Assembly: GCF_018129405.1 (NCBI RefSeq)
Contig: NZ_JAFCLP010000008.1
Span: 186,001-250,000 of the forward strand
Length of the DNA stretch: 64,000 nucleotides
Source: Bradyrhizobium iriomotense
GTDB lineage: Bacteria > Pseudomonadota > Alphaproteobacteria > Rhizobiales > Xanthobacteraceae
Direction of reading: 5' to 3'
Shown here: one piece after another, positions 18,734 through 27,394 of the stretch
Layout: every line of letters begins with the position of its first letter
Position numbering within the stretch: position 1 is the stretch's first letter
Made by a program: the position numbers and the translations under genes
The notes under the pieces: generated by a model
Told to the model about the DNA's origin: nothing
Seen by the model: the letters and a program-made list of their open reading frames with translations, nothing else
Databases searched by the model: none

Positions 18734-20866
18734 TCAAACCGCGCTCTGAACCGATCCAACAAGTGTGCGCTCGAAAGCCGATAGGTTCTCGACATTCCCG
18801 AGATCAAGCGCCCTCAGATCGTCCAAGGCTCTATCGAGATCGTATTCGTGTAGGTAAGCAGACAACTTCTTCGCGATCTGCACCGGAATTCCATATTCCT
18901 CTAATGCTGCAATCGCAGGCGGAAGAAATAAATTCTCGGTGGCCTCGGCATAAACGCTGTAGTTCGGCCCAACCATTTCTAGACGATCAGCGACCTCTGA
19001 AATGATTCTGTCCAGCACCATCAGGTCACGCGGAAATTGAAATGTAATGACATTGCGGACGATCTTTAAAGCCTCATCGATCCTGTCGGATACAACTTGA
19101 TGAGGTAACGTCCCACGCGCGATCTCGGCAAGATAGCCAGGAATCCCCTTCGCCTGACTTAGCGTACTTAGATGCCAAGCGAGTTGCTTACCCGAGCCGA
19201 TACCAAGATCATTTAAGCGCGGGCCAGACAGTTCGTTGACTATGATTTCACAGACGGCGATTAGTTGAAAGTGCTCGGGAAATCCGCGCCAGACTAGAGC
19301 AATGTCCCCGGCTTTGAACTTCTGCTCAACAATGCCCGCGATTCGATTTTGGGTCTCTGGCGGCACCGAGCCGTTCTGACGAAGCGTATCAGCCGACAAG
19401 AAGCTGTTCTTTATTGCATCTTCAACCCTCGATCTCGACAGATCCGAGAGTTCAGCATCATCCAACTGAAGCAGAAGAGTTAACGGCGTTTCCTCGGACT
19501 GCTCTCCGATCGGGTACTCAACAACAACATCATCGTCGACCGGCGGCTTTTCCAACATGTACACCTTGCCGACGAAGTACGTACCCATTCGCCCGGCCCG
19601 ACCTTGAATGTTCTTGTAAGTGAAAAAATCCAGCACGTTCCTATTCCGCCGGCGATCGTACACAATCACGTTCTTCGCCGCCGTATTCACCCCCTCGATG
19701 AGGGTCGAAGTGCAGACCAGAAACTTAAGTGAACCATCATTGAACATGCGCACCATATGCTGCTGAAGAGCGCGCGGAATGCTTCCGTGGTGAAGGCCTA
19801 TTCCATGTTTTACTGCTGCAACCGCCGCCCACTCTGAATGATAGTTCTCAGCCATCCAATGCGCGGTAGCTGCGCAAGATTCTGGGCTACTTGGTTCAAC
19901 GCTGCGCATTAATCGCCGGGCAACTTTGGCCGCACTACCGGGGCCCTGACAGTAAATTAGGGTAGACCCCTCGATCACCTGCGCTAGCTCTGCCAGTTTG
20001 TTTGGACGATCATCACCACGACTCGGCAGATCGAACTGCACAACATCGACTGCTACAGTCGAATAATCCGACGGAATGAAATGAAATTCGTACTTGTCCA
20101 ATCCCTTGATCGATTGGACATTTGGGCCGAGAAGATAAAACTGCGCCCCCGTAGATGCCAATTGATGAAACGCGAGATTGAGTTCAATCGCTCTTTGCTT
20201 ATCGTCGTCTCGCCTGAAATCAAGCTTATAGAACTCGTCCACCACGAAGAAATCTACGTTCGACAAGTCAATTCGATGCCGAACCCGCTCTTGAGTCAGC
20301 ACATACACATTAATCTTGTCTGAGCGAGCAACCTGAGTCGGATGCGTAATTAGGTGACACCGCTCGCGAAACTTTGAAGCCAGCCTCTTTCGAGTTTCGT
20401 CGATCAGGGCGAGCGTGGGTAAAACCACGACGACCTTCTTGAACTTGCCAAGAGCCACCATGGCATCAATCAACAAGCTCTTGCCAACGCTGGTCGACGC
20501 GCTCAAGACAACGTTCGAGCCCGATCGCAGCTGATAGTAGATGCGAGCCTGCAAGCTATGGAATACCGCATCTAGTCCATCTGGCCGGTGCAACTCGTAA
20601 GCTAGGAAATCATCATCCCCAACGGCTTCGAGCATCGGTGACAAGTAAGGATAGAGCCCAACGTTACGAACAAGAGACGCCAAAACGCGAGTTTCAAATT
20701 CGCCACATAGATCTCGTCGAGCGAGCGCACGGATTACGAGATCACGCCCTTGGTTATGCGTCTCTTTGTTGTTTACATGGCCTGCAATTTGTCCCAAGAC
20801 TTCGAACATCTTTGAGGATTGAAGGTCTTCTTGGCCAAGCTGGTCTCTTAGTTGCCTGTAGTTCAT
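18734..20866 (-). CDS. Superfamily 2 helicase, AbpB/HamB-like defense protein
   Basis: 710 aa, second gene of a two-gene unit. Helicase motifs in order: SASTSVGKSL (122-131, Walker A), VVDEFYKLD (DEFY at 210-213 in place of DEAD/DEAH), STLIYCQ near 301-307, CTSTLIEGVNTAA (385-397) and QGRAGRMG (421-428). The shape fits Ski2-type helicases of antiphage systems: HamB of Hachiman and AbpB of E. coli (about 730 aa), which sense abnormal DNA and release a partner nuclease. Its ATG overlaps the partner's stop (ATGA). Base composition is visibly less GC-rich than the flanks. The helicase call is firm; the defense call rests on the pairing. Confidence 0.8.
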   Translation of the reverse strand: MNYRQLRDQLGQEDLQSSKMFEVLGQIAGHVNNKETHNQGRDLVIRALARRDLCGEFETRVLASLVRNVGLYPYLSPMLEAVGDDDFLAYELHRPDGLDAVFHSLQARIYYQLRSGSNVVLSASTSVGKSLLIDAMVALGKFKKVVVVLPTLALIDETRKRLASKFRERCHLITHPTQVARSDKINVYVLTQERVRHRIDLSNVDFFVVDEFYKLDFRRDDDKQRAIELNLAFHQLASTGAQFYLLGPNVQSIKGLDKYEFHFIPSDYSTVAVDVVQFDLPSRGDDRPNKLAELAQVIEGSTLIYCQGPGSAAKVARRLMRSVEPSSPESCAATAHWMAENYHSEWAAVAAVKHGIGLHHGSIPRALQQHMVRMFNDGSLKFLVCTSTLIEGVNTAAKNVIVYDRRRNRNVLDFFTYKNIQGRAGRMGTYFVGKVYMLEKPPVDDDVVVEYPIGEQSEETPLTLLLQLDDAELSDLSRSRVEDAIKNSFLSADTLRQNGSVPPETQNRIAGIVEQKFKAGDIALVWRGFPEHFQLIAVCEIIVNELSGPRLNDLGIGSGKQLAWHLSTLSQAKGIPGYLAEIARGTLPHQVVSDRIDEALKIVRNVITFQFPRDLMVLDRIISEVADRLEMVGPNYSVYAEATENLFLPPAIAALEEYGIPVQIAKKLSAYLHEYDLDRALDDLRALDLGNVENLSAFERTLVGSVQSAV

Positions 20867-22461
20867 GCCAAGCCTATTTCCTTCTCAAATTGATCCACTA
20901 GTACAGAGAGATCCTCGACCGGCACGAAGATGATATGCACCTGAACTTCCGCCGCTTGCGCTGGAAGACTCGAAACGAATCTGTCTCCAAACTTGGCGAT
21001 CTCTGACTTCAACTTCTGCTGATAATCGTCTGAATGCCCAACTCCGAGTACCGCGCTGTCGTATGCAATCAATACAGGGATACATAGCATCTCAAGTATT
21101 CGATCGATCGGCGCTCCCGGTCCAAAGGCATCCCATAGGGACCGTGAGGTCAGGTGCTGAGGCTCTCGCAACTGAATTATTACCTGCCGTTCCTCCTGAA
21201 GGACTTCGGTTGCGAGAGTCTCGCACAGATCATCCGAGATCCGAGCCAAGAGTTCATGCTCGCCTCCACCCTCTAGAAGGTAAGTGCGCCCCAACCAAAG
21301 TTGATCGCCTTGTTGGCGCGACACAATGTGTGCGTTTCTTGTTATTCGATCTCCCAAACGAGAGCGGTGAAACAGCTTACAGGCGACAGGCTCGCTGCTG
21401 AAATAGTGGCGTAGGATGGCATGGAGCAACGCCTCTCCCAGTAATTCCCGAGAATTCAGCGTCCGCTGCGCCCGGATAGTAGCGAGTCCAGTATCAAGCT
21501 TCTGCTTAAGATTTAATTGGTCGATCTCCGCAAGCTCGCTCGCCTTCAATGATAGCTCGGCGAGCCAACTGACTAAATATTGCGACAGCTGCAGCGAACG
21601 CCACACTTTGCGTTCATACTGGGCGTCATAGCCAAGAGCTTGGCGCTTCTCGAGTGGGTATGGAACATTGTGAATTTCTATGAAGAAGCTAGCGCCACGT
21701 ATCCTATAAGGCTTCGCGGTCGCTGTAGCTGTCGCTCGGACTTCCGCCAAACGAGCACTCCACCAGTCTAAGATCGTGGTGCGGGTAATTACCTTTTGAA
21801 CCTTATTCCGCCGGCTCGCCGCAGCAGCAGCTTCCACCAACAGAAGCAGGTCGGAGTAGATCCTCTTCGCTTGCGAGTAGGTGGGGTTCGCTCCAAATTC
21901 TTCCGCGATCCTATTCAAGAGTTGCAGGTTTTGCGATTCAATATGCTCTAGTCCGGACCGAACATCCCAAAGCGCGTTGTGGGCCCAATAGGCCAGATCG
22001 TGCCCATTATATGAAAGCGTTTTTGGATACTTTTTCTTTAGCTTCGCAGCCAACACGGAAATCTGACCCGCGGCCTCTCGTCGCTCAATAGGATCCAGCA
22101 GCGCGACCAACGAGGCATTCACAGATCGTCTCGTAACGATCCTGAAACGAGCGTCAGGTTGATGCCTATCAGCCAAGAGCGACTTCTCGACAAGCGAGGT
22201 CGGGCTATCCTTTGTTGCTCGCGCTGTTAGCTCAGTGGAGTTCCACTTCGTATCCCGATCCGTAGCCTTGACTTGGATGTACTCGATAACCTCAAGGTCG
22301 TTTTGATGGAGTACCCTCGTAATATCGTCGCTCGTCTCGCACTCGACCTGAACGACCCTTCGATCGCCGATCATATCGAGCACGAACGAAGCCGCTACGT
22401 GGTCTTGATACTTAAATCCGATCCGGGCAGCGACGCCACCGGCGTCCGAAATGTCGTCCAC
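20863..22461 (-). CDS. AbpA-like nuclease: N-terminal DUF4297/Cap4-type domain plus HamA-like C-terminal domain
   Basis: 532 aa from GTG 22461 (a TTG at 22518 would add 19 residues). Residues 8-19, GGVAARIGFKYQ, then an acidic stretch ending SDDI (44-47) and EYIQVKATD (QVK at 63-65) match the PD-(D/E)xK nuclease pattern of DUF4297/Cap4. From about 335 on, SRELLGEALLHAILRHYF, LWLGRTY (388-394) and IPVLIAYDSAVLG resemble the HamA/AbpA C-terminal domain (DUF1837). Where HamA has a catalytic G-E-S-K, this protein reads G-R-T-Y. Length fits E. coli AbpA (about 540 aa). The helicase gene overlaps by 4 bp. I infer an abortive-type antiphage effector. No signal peptide. Confidence 0.7.
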   Translation of the reverse strand: MDDISDAGGVAARIGFKYQDHVAASFVLDMIGDRRVVQVECETSDDITRVLHQNDLEVIEYIQVKATDRDTKWNSTELTARATKDSPTSLVEKSLLADRHQPDARFRIVTRRSVNASLVALLDPIERREAAGQISVLAAKLKKKYPKTLSYNGHDLAYWAHNALWDVRSGLEHIESQNLQLLNRIAEEFGANPTYSQAKRIYSDLLLLVEAAAAASRRNKVQKVITRTTILDWWSARLAEVRATATATAKPYRIRGASFFIEIHNVPYPLEKRQALGYDAQYERKVWRSLQLSQYLVSWLAELSLKASELAEIDQLNLKQKLDTGLATIRAQRTLNSRELLGEALLHAILRHYFSSEPVACKLFHRSRLGDRITRNAHIVSRQQGDQLWLGRTYLLEGGGEHELLARISDDLCETLATEVLQEERQVIIQLREPQHLTSRSLWDAFGPGAPIDRILEMLCIPVLIAYDSAVLGVGHSDDYQQKLKSEIAKFGDRFVSSLPAQAAEVQVHIIFVPVEDLSVLVDQFEKEIGLA

Positions 22462-23068
22462 GGAATATATCCAGTACGCAGTCAGAAGGATTGACGAGAC
22501 AGAATTATTTGCAATCAATCGTTGAAAGCGATTCTACGCAAGAACTTACTGGTGTAGTCGAGAAAAATACACGCAAAAACTCAGACTTAGGACTTACGGG
22601 GATTCCGTAGTTTTACGGCGTCACGGCGCCGCACACTGAGCATTTCCTGGATCGACGAGAACATACCGGCGCTATGCGTAATGTCGTCTCTTTCCGCTAT
22701 ACTCGCCCCGGTAGCATCACCCTGAGGCACATCCCGTGGAGCACGCGCGCGACACCGACTGCAACCCCTCACCGAAAAAGCCTCGTCATCTGCTGTGACG
22801 GGAACGGCAACGAGATCTCGGAGAACATCTCCAACGTCATGAAGCTCCGTCGCTGCCTGCGCAAGACCGACAAGACGCAGCCGCGATAGATGGTGCCCTG
22901 CGATCCCGGGGTCGGCACTCCGATCCCAAGGCCGGCACGGCGACGCCACCCGTAAACAGCACCGCGCGCGCGTTAACCAACCATTAACCAACGCACCCTA
23001 GCCTGCGGTAATCGTCCAGCCATCATTAGCTCGAAATGCCTTCCCGGTTCGCTCCAGGAGAAGCGCCG
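22462..23068. other. 607-bp gap upstream of the defense pair, with a gene relic
   Basis: The first part (to about 22600) is AT-rich and should hold the promoter of the nuclease-helicase unit; no clean boxes are seen. At 22693-22918 lies a broken copy of the DUF2235 gene start. A second AT-rich tract at 22975-23000 (GTTAACCAACCATTAACCAA) precedes the next gene. Confidence 0.6.
22693..22918 (+). pseudogene. Truncated, frameshifted copy of the DUF2235 gene start
   Basis: This stretch matches the promoter and 5' end of the intact gene at 27857: same TCCGCTATACTCGCCC, GTGGAGCAC start region, then the coding text for LVICCDG.GNEISENISNV.KL.RCLRKTDKTQPR. An extra G after AAAAA shifts the frame relative to the GTG start, and the codon after CAGCCGCGA is TAG, where the intact gene has CAG. 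Matching stops after GATCCCGGGGTCGGCAC. It is a relic of a duplication or of rearrangement between two copies. Confidence 0.85.
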
Positions 23069-23686
23069 ATGTGCGTTGAGTTGTTGACGTATGCCGATCT
23101 GAGTGCCCGCCTCGATATCTCGCGCGAGGCCGCGCGGTCGCTGGCGAGACGTCGCCGCCTGCCGCGCTCGCGCTCGGAGGACGGCAAAGCCCTGGTGAGC
23201 GTCGATCTCTCCGCGCTCCGGTACACGCCCCGCCCACGAAAGGGCCGCCGGGCAGACCCCATCGATGCCTCCATGGCAAAGATCGAGGCGTTGGAGCCAT
23301 TTCCGTTCCGACGGAGTCGGAACGGGGCTCCAGATTCTTATTCTGACGCGTTTTCTTCACGCGAACCGGCATCCACTTCGCTCGAAAACGCTCTGGAGAT
23401 CGCGGCCTTCAAGGCGGAGATCGCGCGGCTCGAAGACGTCGCAACCGCCTACAGGGCCGTGTTCGAGCGCGAGCGCGAGCGTGCCGATCGCCTCGCCGTC
23501 GAGCTGACGCAGGCGGCCGCCGAGACGACGGCCGCCAATGCGTGGGCGGCGCGACTGGAAGACGAAGTGACGGCGCTGCGGAACGATCGCCGCGATGGCG
23601 GGACGATCGCGGGATACGCCGCGCGTCGATTGGGACATCTGGCCGCTTCCATCGTGCAAGCAGACCGCGCGGCTAGAGCGCGATGA
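23069..23686 (+). CDS. Hypothetical HTH plus coiled-coil protein carrying an in-frame repeat
   Basis: 205 aa. The N-terminus ([30 protein letters not shown]) looks like a helix-turn-helix with a recognition helix, the C-terminal half is a coiled coil ([37 protein letters not shown]), and residues 75-108 between them are encoded by a dispersed intergenic-type repeat. ATG 23069 is preceded by GGAGAAG at 6 bp; an upstream ATG at 23036 lacks this. The ftsZ-like gene begins a few bases after its stop, so the two are probably one unit. It may be a DNA-binding partner of that FtsZ; no function is known. Confidence 0.75.
   Translation: MCVELLTYADLSARLDISREAARSLARRRRLPRSRSEDGKALVSVDLSALRYTPRPRKGRRADPIDASMAKIEALEPFPFRRSRNGAPDSYSDAFSSREPASTSLENALEIAAFKAEIARLEDVATAYRAVFERERERADRLAVELTQAAAETTAANAWAARLEDEVTALRNDRRDGGTIAGYAARRLGHLAASIVQADRAARAR
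23292..23392. repeat. Dispersed palindromic element inside a coding sequence
   Basis: Two hairpins: TGGAGCC...GGCTCCA enclosing CCGTTCCGAC-GGA-inverse (23292-23332), then a module (23346-23392) running from ACGCGTTTTC to GAAAACGCT. The second module matches 42542-42588 over 47 ungapped bases with 6 mismatches, and that copy is intergenic. Here it is read through in frame. Confidence 0.85.
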
Positions 23687-23711
23687 GACCATGAGCAATC
23701 GCGAGGGAAGA

Positions 23712-24971
23712 ATGACTGGCAATACCGATATCCATGAAATGAAGGCCCGCATCGTCGTCTTTGGCGTCGGCGGCGCCGGCGGCAATGCCGTCAACAACAT
23801 GATCACGGCCGGGCTGCAGGGGGTCGAATTCGTGGTCGCCAACACCGACGCGCAGGCGCTGGCGATGTCGAAGGCGACGCGCCTCATCCAGCTCGGCACA
23901 ACGGTCACCGCAGGCCTCGGCGCCGGCTCGCAGCCCGAATTGGGACGCGCCGCAGCCGAAGAGGCCATCGATACGATCCGCGATCACCTGACCGGCGCGC
24001 ACATGGTGTTCGTGACGGCCGGCATGGGCGGCGGCACCGGCACCGGGGCTGCACCCATCGTCGCCAGAACCGCGCGCGAGCTCGGCATTCTCACCATCGG
24101 CGTGGTCACCAAGCCGTTCTACTTCGAGGGCCAGCGCCGCATGCGCTTTGCCGAAGCCGGCATCGAGGAGCTGCTGAAGACGGTCGACACCCTCTTGATC
24201 ATCCCGAACCAGAACCTGTTCCGGGTGGCCAGCGAGAAGACCACGTTCGCCGATGCCTTCGCCCTTGCCGACCAGGTGCTTTATTCGGGCGTGGCCTGCA
24301 TCAGCGACCTCATCGTCAAGGAAGGCCTGATCAATCTCGATTTTGCCGACGTCCTCTCCGTCATGAAGGAGAAGGGCAAGGCCATGATGGGACGGGGCGA
24401 GGCTTCCGGCGAGAAGCGCGTGCTCGCCGCCGCCGTGGCCGCGATCTCCAATCCGCTGATCGAGAATCCCTCGATCAAGCGTGCCAGTGGCCTCATCATC
24501 TCCATCACCGGCGGCAAGGATCTCATGCTGTACGAGGTCGACGAAGCCGCGACCCGCATTCGCGACGAGGCCGACCCGGACGCCAACATCATCGTCGGTG
24601 CGTCGTTTGACGAAAGCCTCGAAGGCATCGTCCGCGTCTCGGTGGTGGCGACCGGAATCGATAATCTCGATCCGGCGCAGCAGGCGCTACCGGTGGAAAC
24701 CGCCCTCACGCAGCTCGCCGGCAGGCTGCGCAACGACGGCCGTCGCATCGCCGATCGCATCGAGCGGAGTGCCCCCCTTCCGCAAGCGGGAAGCCCGCCG
24801 CTCCGCCCGCAGCCGCACCACCCCGTGGGGCCACCGGCAAGGCCGGGTCTGGACTATGCGCCGCAGGCGGCGCTTCAGCCGCTCGATCCTTACGGCCGCG
24901 CCCCTGCGCGCAATCTGCCCGACGAGGCCGCTCTCGATATCCCGGCCTTCCTGCGCCGCGCCGCCAACTGA
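23712..24971 (+). CDS. ftsZ: FtsZ-family tubulin-like GTPase (stand-alone paralogue)
   Basis: 419 aa from ATG 23712. The GTP site is intact: [36 protein letters not shown] and NQNLFRV, with the T7-loop region [18 protein letters not shown]. The short linker is Pro-rich and the end [11 protein letters not shown] matches the FtsZ tail that binds partner proteins. The usual neighbours ftsA, ftsQ and murC are absent and the linker is much shorter than in the main rhizobial FtsZ, so this is likely a second FtsZ. ATG 23691 is an alternative start; 23712 has AGGGAAG just upstream. Confidence 0.9.
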   Translation: MTGNTDIHEMKARIVVFGVGGAGGNAVNNMITAGLQGVEFVVANTDAQALAMSKATRLIQLGTTVTAGLGAGSQPELGRAAAEEAIDTIRDHLTGAHMVFVTAGMGGGTGTGAAPIVARTARELGILTIGVVTKPFYFEGQRRMRFAEAGIEELLKTVDTLLIIPNQNLFRVASEKTTFADAFALADQVLYSGVACISDLIVKEGLINLDFADVLSVMKEKGKAMMGRGEASGEKRVLAAAVAAISNPLIENPSIKRASGLIISITGGKDLMLYEVDEAATRIRDEADPDANIIVGASFDESLEGIVRVSVVATGIDNLDPAQQALPVETALTQLAGRLRNDGRRIADRIERSAPLPQAGSPPLRPQPHHPVGPPARPGLDYAPQAALQPLDPYGRAPARNLPDEAALDIPAFLRRAAN

Positions 24972-25098
24972 GCGGTGGCGAGCGGGGGAGCTGCCTGTCT
25001 CCAATACGAAATTGGACCGATGCTGCGTGAGCTTCTTGGCGTGCGCTGTGCGCCGATTGTCGAGGCGGCAACTTACCTATAGGCGACTAAACTCCGTC

Positions 25099-25240
25099 GT
25101 CGTCCCGGACAAGCGCGCCTCAAGCGCGCGCAGATCCGGGACCCATACCCACAGGGAGTAGTTTTGCGAAGACTCGGAGTGGGAGTCTCGCGCCACAACT
25201 TCTCCCTGTGGTTATGGGTCCCGGCCTTCGCCGGGACGAC
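25099..25240. repeat. Dispersed inverted-pair repeat, copy 3 of 14
   Basis: Left arm has the CGGACAAGCG...GCAGATCCGGGACCCA form, right arm GGTTATGGGTCCCGGCCTTC. It lies between the convergent ftsZ-like gene and the coiled-coil gene. Confidence 0.85.
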
Positions 25241-25248
25241 AATTGTGG

Positions 25249-25929
25249 TCAAGCCGCCGTGCTACGCGGGCTCTCGGCGGTGTCCTTCTTGTCCGTCTCC
25301 CTGTCGCGGGACAGCCACGCCGGAAAACGAAGCAGGCGCTCGTTGGTGTCCTTTGGCAGCTCGATGGGCGGCGCTTCAATGGCCGAACTCGGCAGGTCCA
25401 GCGCTGCCTGTCCGGCTCGCACCGCATCCGCGCGCTGATCCAGTTCGCGGAGCAGGGGATCGAGCACGCTGTCGATCTCGGTCGCCACCGACACCAGGAA
25501 ACTATTGAGCTCGCGCGCCTCGGGCACAACCGCCGCAGCCTGCTCGATCGCTCTCGAGAGACCATCGACGACAGGCGCAAACGCGCCGGCGGCTTGCTTG
25601 ATTCGCGTCTTGATCGCTTCGACCTCGCTCAAGACGCGCTCACGCTCCCGCCTTTTCTTTTCCTCCGAAAGACGGGCTTCAATTTCGGCGATCTGGGCCG
25701 TCAGGGTCGTGGCTTCGGATGCGAGCGCATCTCGTCTTCCGCGCGCGCGATCGAGATCGCGGCTGAGATTGTCCACTAAGTCGTCCTTTCCGAACATGGC
25801 TTTGCTCCGTAGGACAGGCGCTTTGCCCTGTAGGACGGCCTTGGCGCGAACTGCCAGCCTCGCCACCGACCGGATGGCCGGATCGGCCGAAACAGGCATC
25901 AACCTCGGTCGCGTCACATGGGCCGACAT
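25249..25929 (-). CDS. Hypothetical coiled-coil protein
   Basis: 226 aa from ATG 25929, which has GGGGGG at 6 bp. A basic N-terminus (RPRLMPVSADPAIRSVARLAVRAKAVLQGK) is followed by FGKDDLVDNLSRDLDRARGRRDALASE and a long coiled coil (TTLTAQIAEIEARLSEEKKRRERERVLSEVEAIKTRIKQ), then a second helical part and a Pro/Glu-rich tail. No known domain is recognised and no signal peptide or membrane segment. A filament or scaffold role would fit the shape, but nothing shows this. An in-frame extension to 26070 is open but has no Shine-Dalgarno. Confidence 0.65.
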   Translation of the reverse strand: MSAHVTRPRLMPVSADPAIRSVARLAVRAKAVLQGKAPVLRSKAMFGKDDLVDNLSRDLDRARGRRDALASEATTLTAQIAEIEARLSEEKKRRERERVLSEVEAIKTRIKQAAGAFAPVVDGLSRAIEQAAAVVPEARELNSFLVSVATEIDSVLDPLLRELDQRADAVRAGQAALDLPSSAIEAPPIELPKDTNERLLRFPAWLSRDRETDKKDTAESPRSTAA

Positions 25930-26053
25930 GGTGATCCCCCCATCGTCAACATTAGGCAACCGCATGGTTAACGGACGGTTAATGCCAACAGACGATGCGG
26001 CCATGGGGCTGGGTGCCGACGATGAGATGTTCGCGGCTTCGTAAGGCCCTCCC

Positions 26054-26332
26054 CTACCCTCGAAAATCAATGCTCCGCAGCACGATGCCGGGCGGGGTGC
26101 CTTCGAACTCGCAGGCGCGGTATTTGCTGGCGGCGCAGGCTTCGATGCGGTCGCGCAGGCGGGTGAACTGGGCTTCGCGATGCTGGGGAGCGACCTTCGG
26201 GCCGCGTTCGAGGTCGTCCATCGCCGAGGTCGAGATCGCGCAGGGGATCTCCTTCGCGCCGTCCTGCATCAGGAACTGGACGATGCCGCGGTCCTGTTCA
26301 TAGCCGATGTAGCGGCCGCTGGTGAGGGTCAC
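26054..26332 (-). CDS. DUF1488-family small protein
   Basis: 92 aa from GTG 26332, preceded by AAGGAG at 6 bp. LTSGRYIGYEQDRGIVQFLMQDGAKEIPCAISTSAMDDLE with the later FTRLRDRIEACAASKY resembles DUF1488, a small alphaproteobacterial family of unknown role. The frame upstream of the GTG runs into the intergenic repeat and is not coding. Confidence 0.75.
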   Translation of the reverse strand: MTLTSGRYIGYEQDRGIVQFLMQDGAKEIPCAISTSAMDDLERGPKVAPQHREAQFTRLRDRIEACAASKYRACEFEGTPPGIVLRSIDFRG

Positions 26333-26410
26333 GGGGGACTCCTTGGCTGCGCGTCGTCCTGGCGAACGCCGGTTGACTGCAACGTGCTTCGGGCCAGCAA
26401 ACTCTCCAAC

Positions 26411-26531
26411 GTCGTCCCGGCGAAGGCCGGGACCCATTACCCCGGTCAGCGTTTGTCGAAGCACGCTGTGGCACATGCATCCATAACAACTCACATTCGT
26501 GGCTATGGGTCCCGGCCTTCGCCGGGACGAC
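26411..26531. repeat. Dispersed inverted-pair repeat, copy 4 of 14
   Basis: GTCGTCCCGGCGAAGGCCGG at the left and CCGGCCTTCGCCGGGACGAC at the right, the cleanest symmetric example, with inner ACCCATTACC and GGCTATGGGT. Lies upstream of the DUF1488 gene. Confidence 0.88.
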
Positions 26532-26585
26532 GGCTGTTTTCCATGCGCGCACCATCGTTGCCACAGGCGACTTGCTGCCGGCCTT

Positions 26586-26882
26586 TCAGCCCTCCCCGCC
26601 AAGCCTCGCGAAATCGTCGAACAGCGCGCCCACCAGCGCGCGGTGGCGGGTGTCCTCGACGGGGAGGCTGGCGGCATAGAGGTTGAGCAGATAGCGCGCC
26701 TTCACCGCGGCTTCGGGCCAGGAGGCGGCGGGCACCGTCATCAGGCGGTTTTCGAGATCGGCCTCGCGCTCGCGCAGCTGCCTGACGTTGCTCTCGACCT
26801 CGGCCAGCACGCGGCGCAGGTCGGTCGCCTTCTGGGCGGCCATGCCGCGGTGCTTGTCGAGCTCGACGGGCTTGTCAGTCAT
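26586..26882 (-). CDS. Conserved hypothetical coiled-coil protein
   Basis: 98 aa from ATG 26882: KPVELDKHRGMAAQKATDLRRVLAEVESNVRQLREREADLENRL is a predicted coiled coil, followed by SWPEAAVKARYLLNLYAAS and EDTRHRALVGALFDDFARL. No known function. The start overlaps the end of the gene upstream (26875-27141) by 8 bp, so the two are translated together. A longer frame to 26912 is open but falls within that gene. Confidence 0.7.
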   Translation of the reverse strand: MTDKPVELDKHRGMAAQKATDLRRVLAEVESNVRQLREREADLENRLMTVPAASWPEAAVKARYLLNLYAASLPVEDTRHRALVGALFDDFARLGGEG

Positions 26883-27141
26883 TGGCGACGCTCGCGTCCA
26901 TCGCTTGCGCATCGGCGAGATCGAGCGCGCGGATCGACAGCATCTCCGTGGCGTCGCCTCCGCCTTCCACGGGTACGATGATCGACGTGCCGACCCGGCG
27001 CCAGGCCGAGAAGGTCTCCGCTTCGATCGTCTCCTCGTCGGCGATCACCGAATAGGCGCCCGCGGGCAGCAGCCGATCGATGCCGTGGATGCGGAACGGA
27101 TGGCGGAACGTGACGGTTTCGCGCCGCGAGCGAATGGTCAT
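26875..27141 (-). CDS. Conserved hypothetical protein
   Basis: 88 aa from ATG 27141, with AAAGGCAG about 8 bp upstream. TIRSRRETVTFRHPFRIHGIDRLLPAGAYSVIADEETIE looks like a compact beta-rich fold, followed by GTSIIVPVEGGGDATEMLSIRALDLADAQAMDAS. No family function is recognised. It is the first gene of a two-gene unit with the coiled-coil gene at 26586. Confidence 0.7.
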   Translation of the reverse strand: MTIRSRRETVTFRHPFRIHGIDRLLPAGAYSVIADEETIEAETFSAWRRVGTSIIVPVEGGGDATEMLSIRALDLADAQAMDASVAND

Positions 27142-27394
27142 GCGCGCCTGCCTTTCGAAAAGAGGAGCCCCAACCGACGCCGTAGTGCAAAGCATGCGCT
27201 CATTGATCGGCAATAGCCAACGCTTTCTGCCGCGGCATCCGCGCGCGCTTCGGCTTTATGGCTCGCTATCGGCGTGGTGCAGGCGTACGCTGTCGCACCA
27301 CCGCGCGTTCAACGGCATCGACCGGTGACTGAAGGTCATTTGCGCGCCCGCCGCGCAACTGGACGAATTCGAACCCCGAGAGGAGACGGACGTC

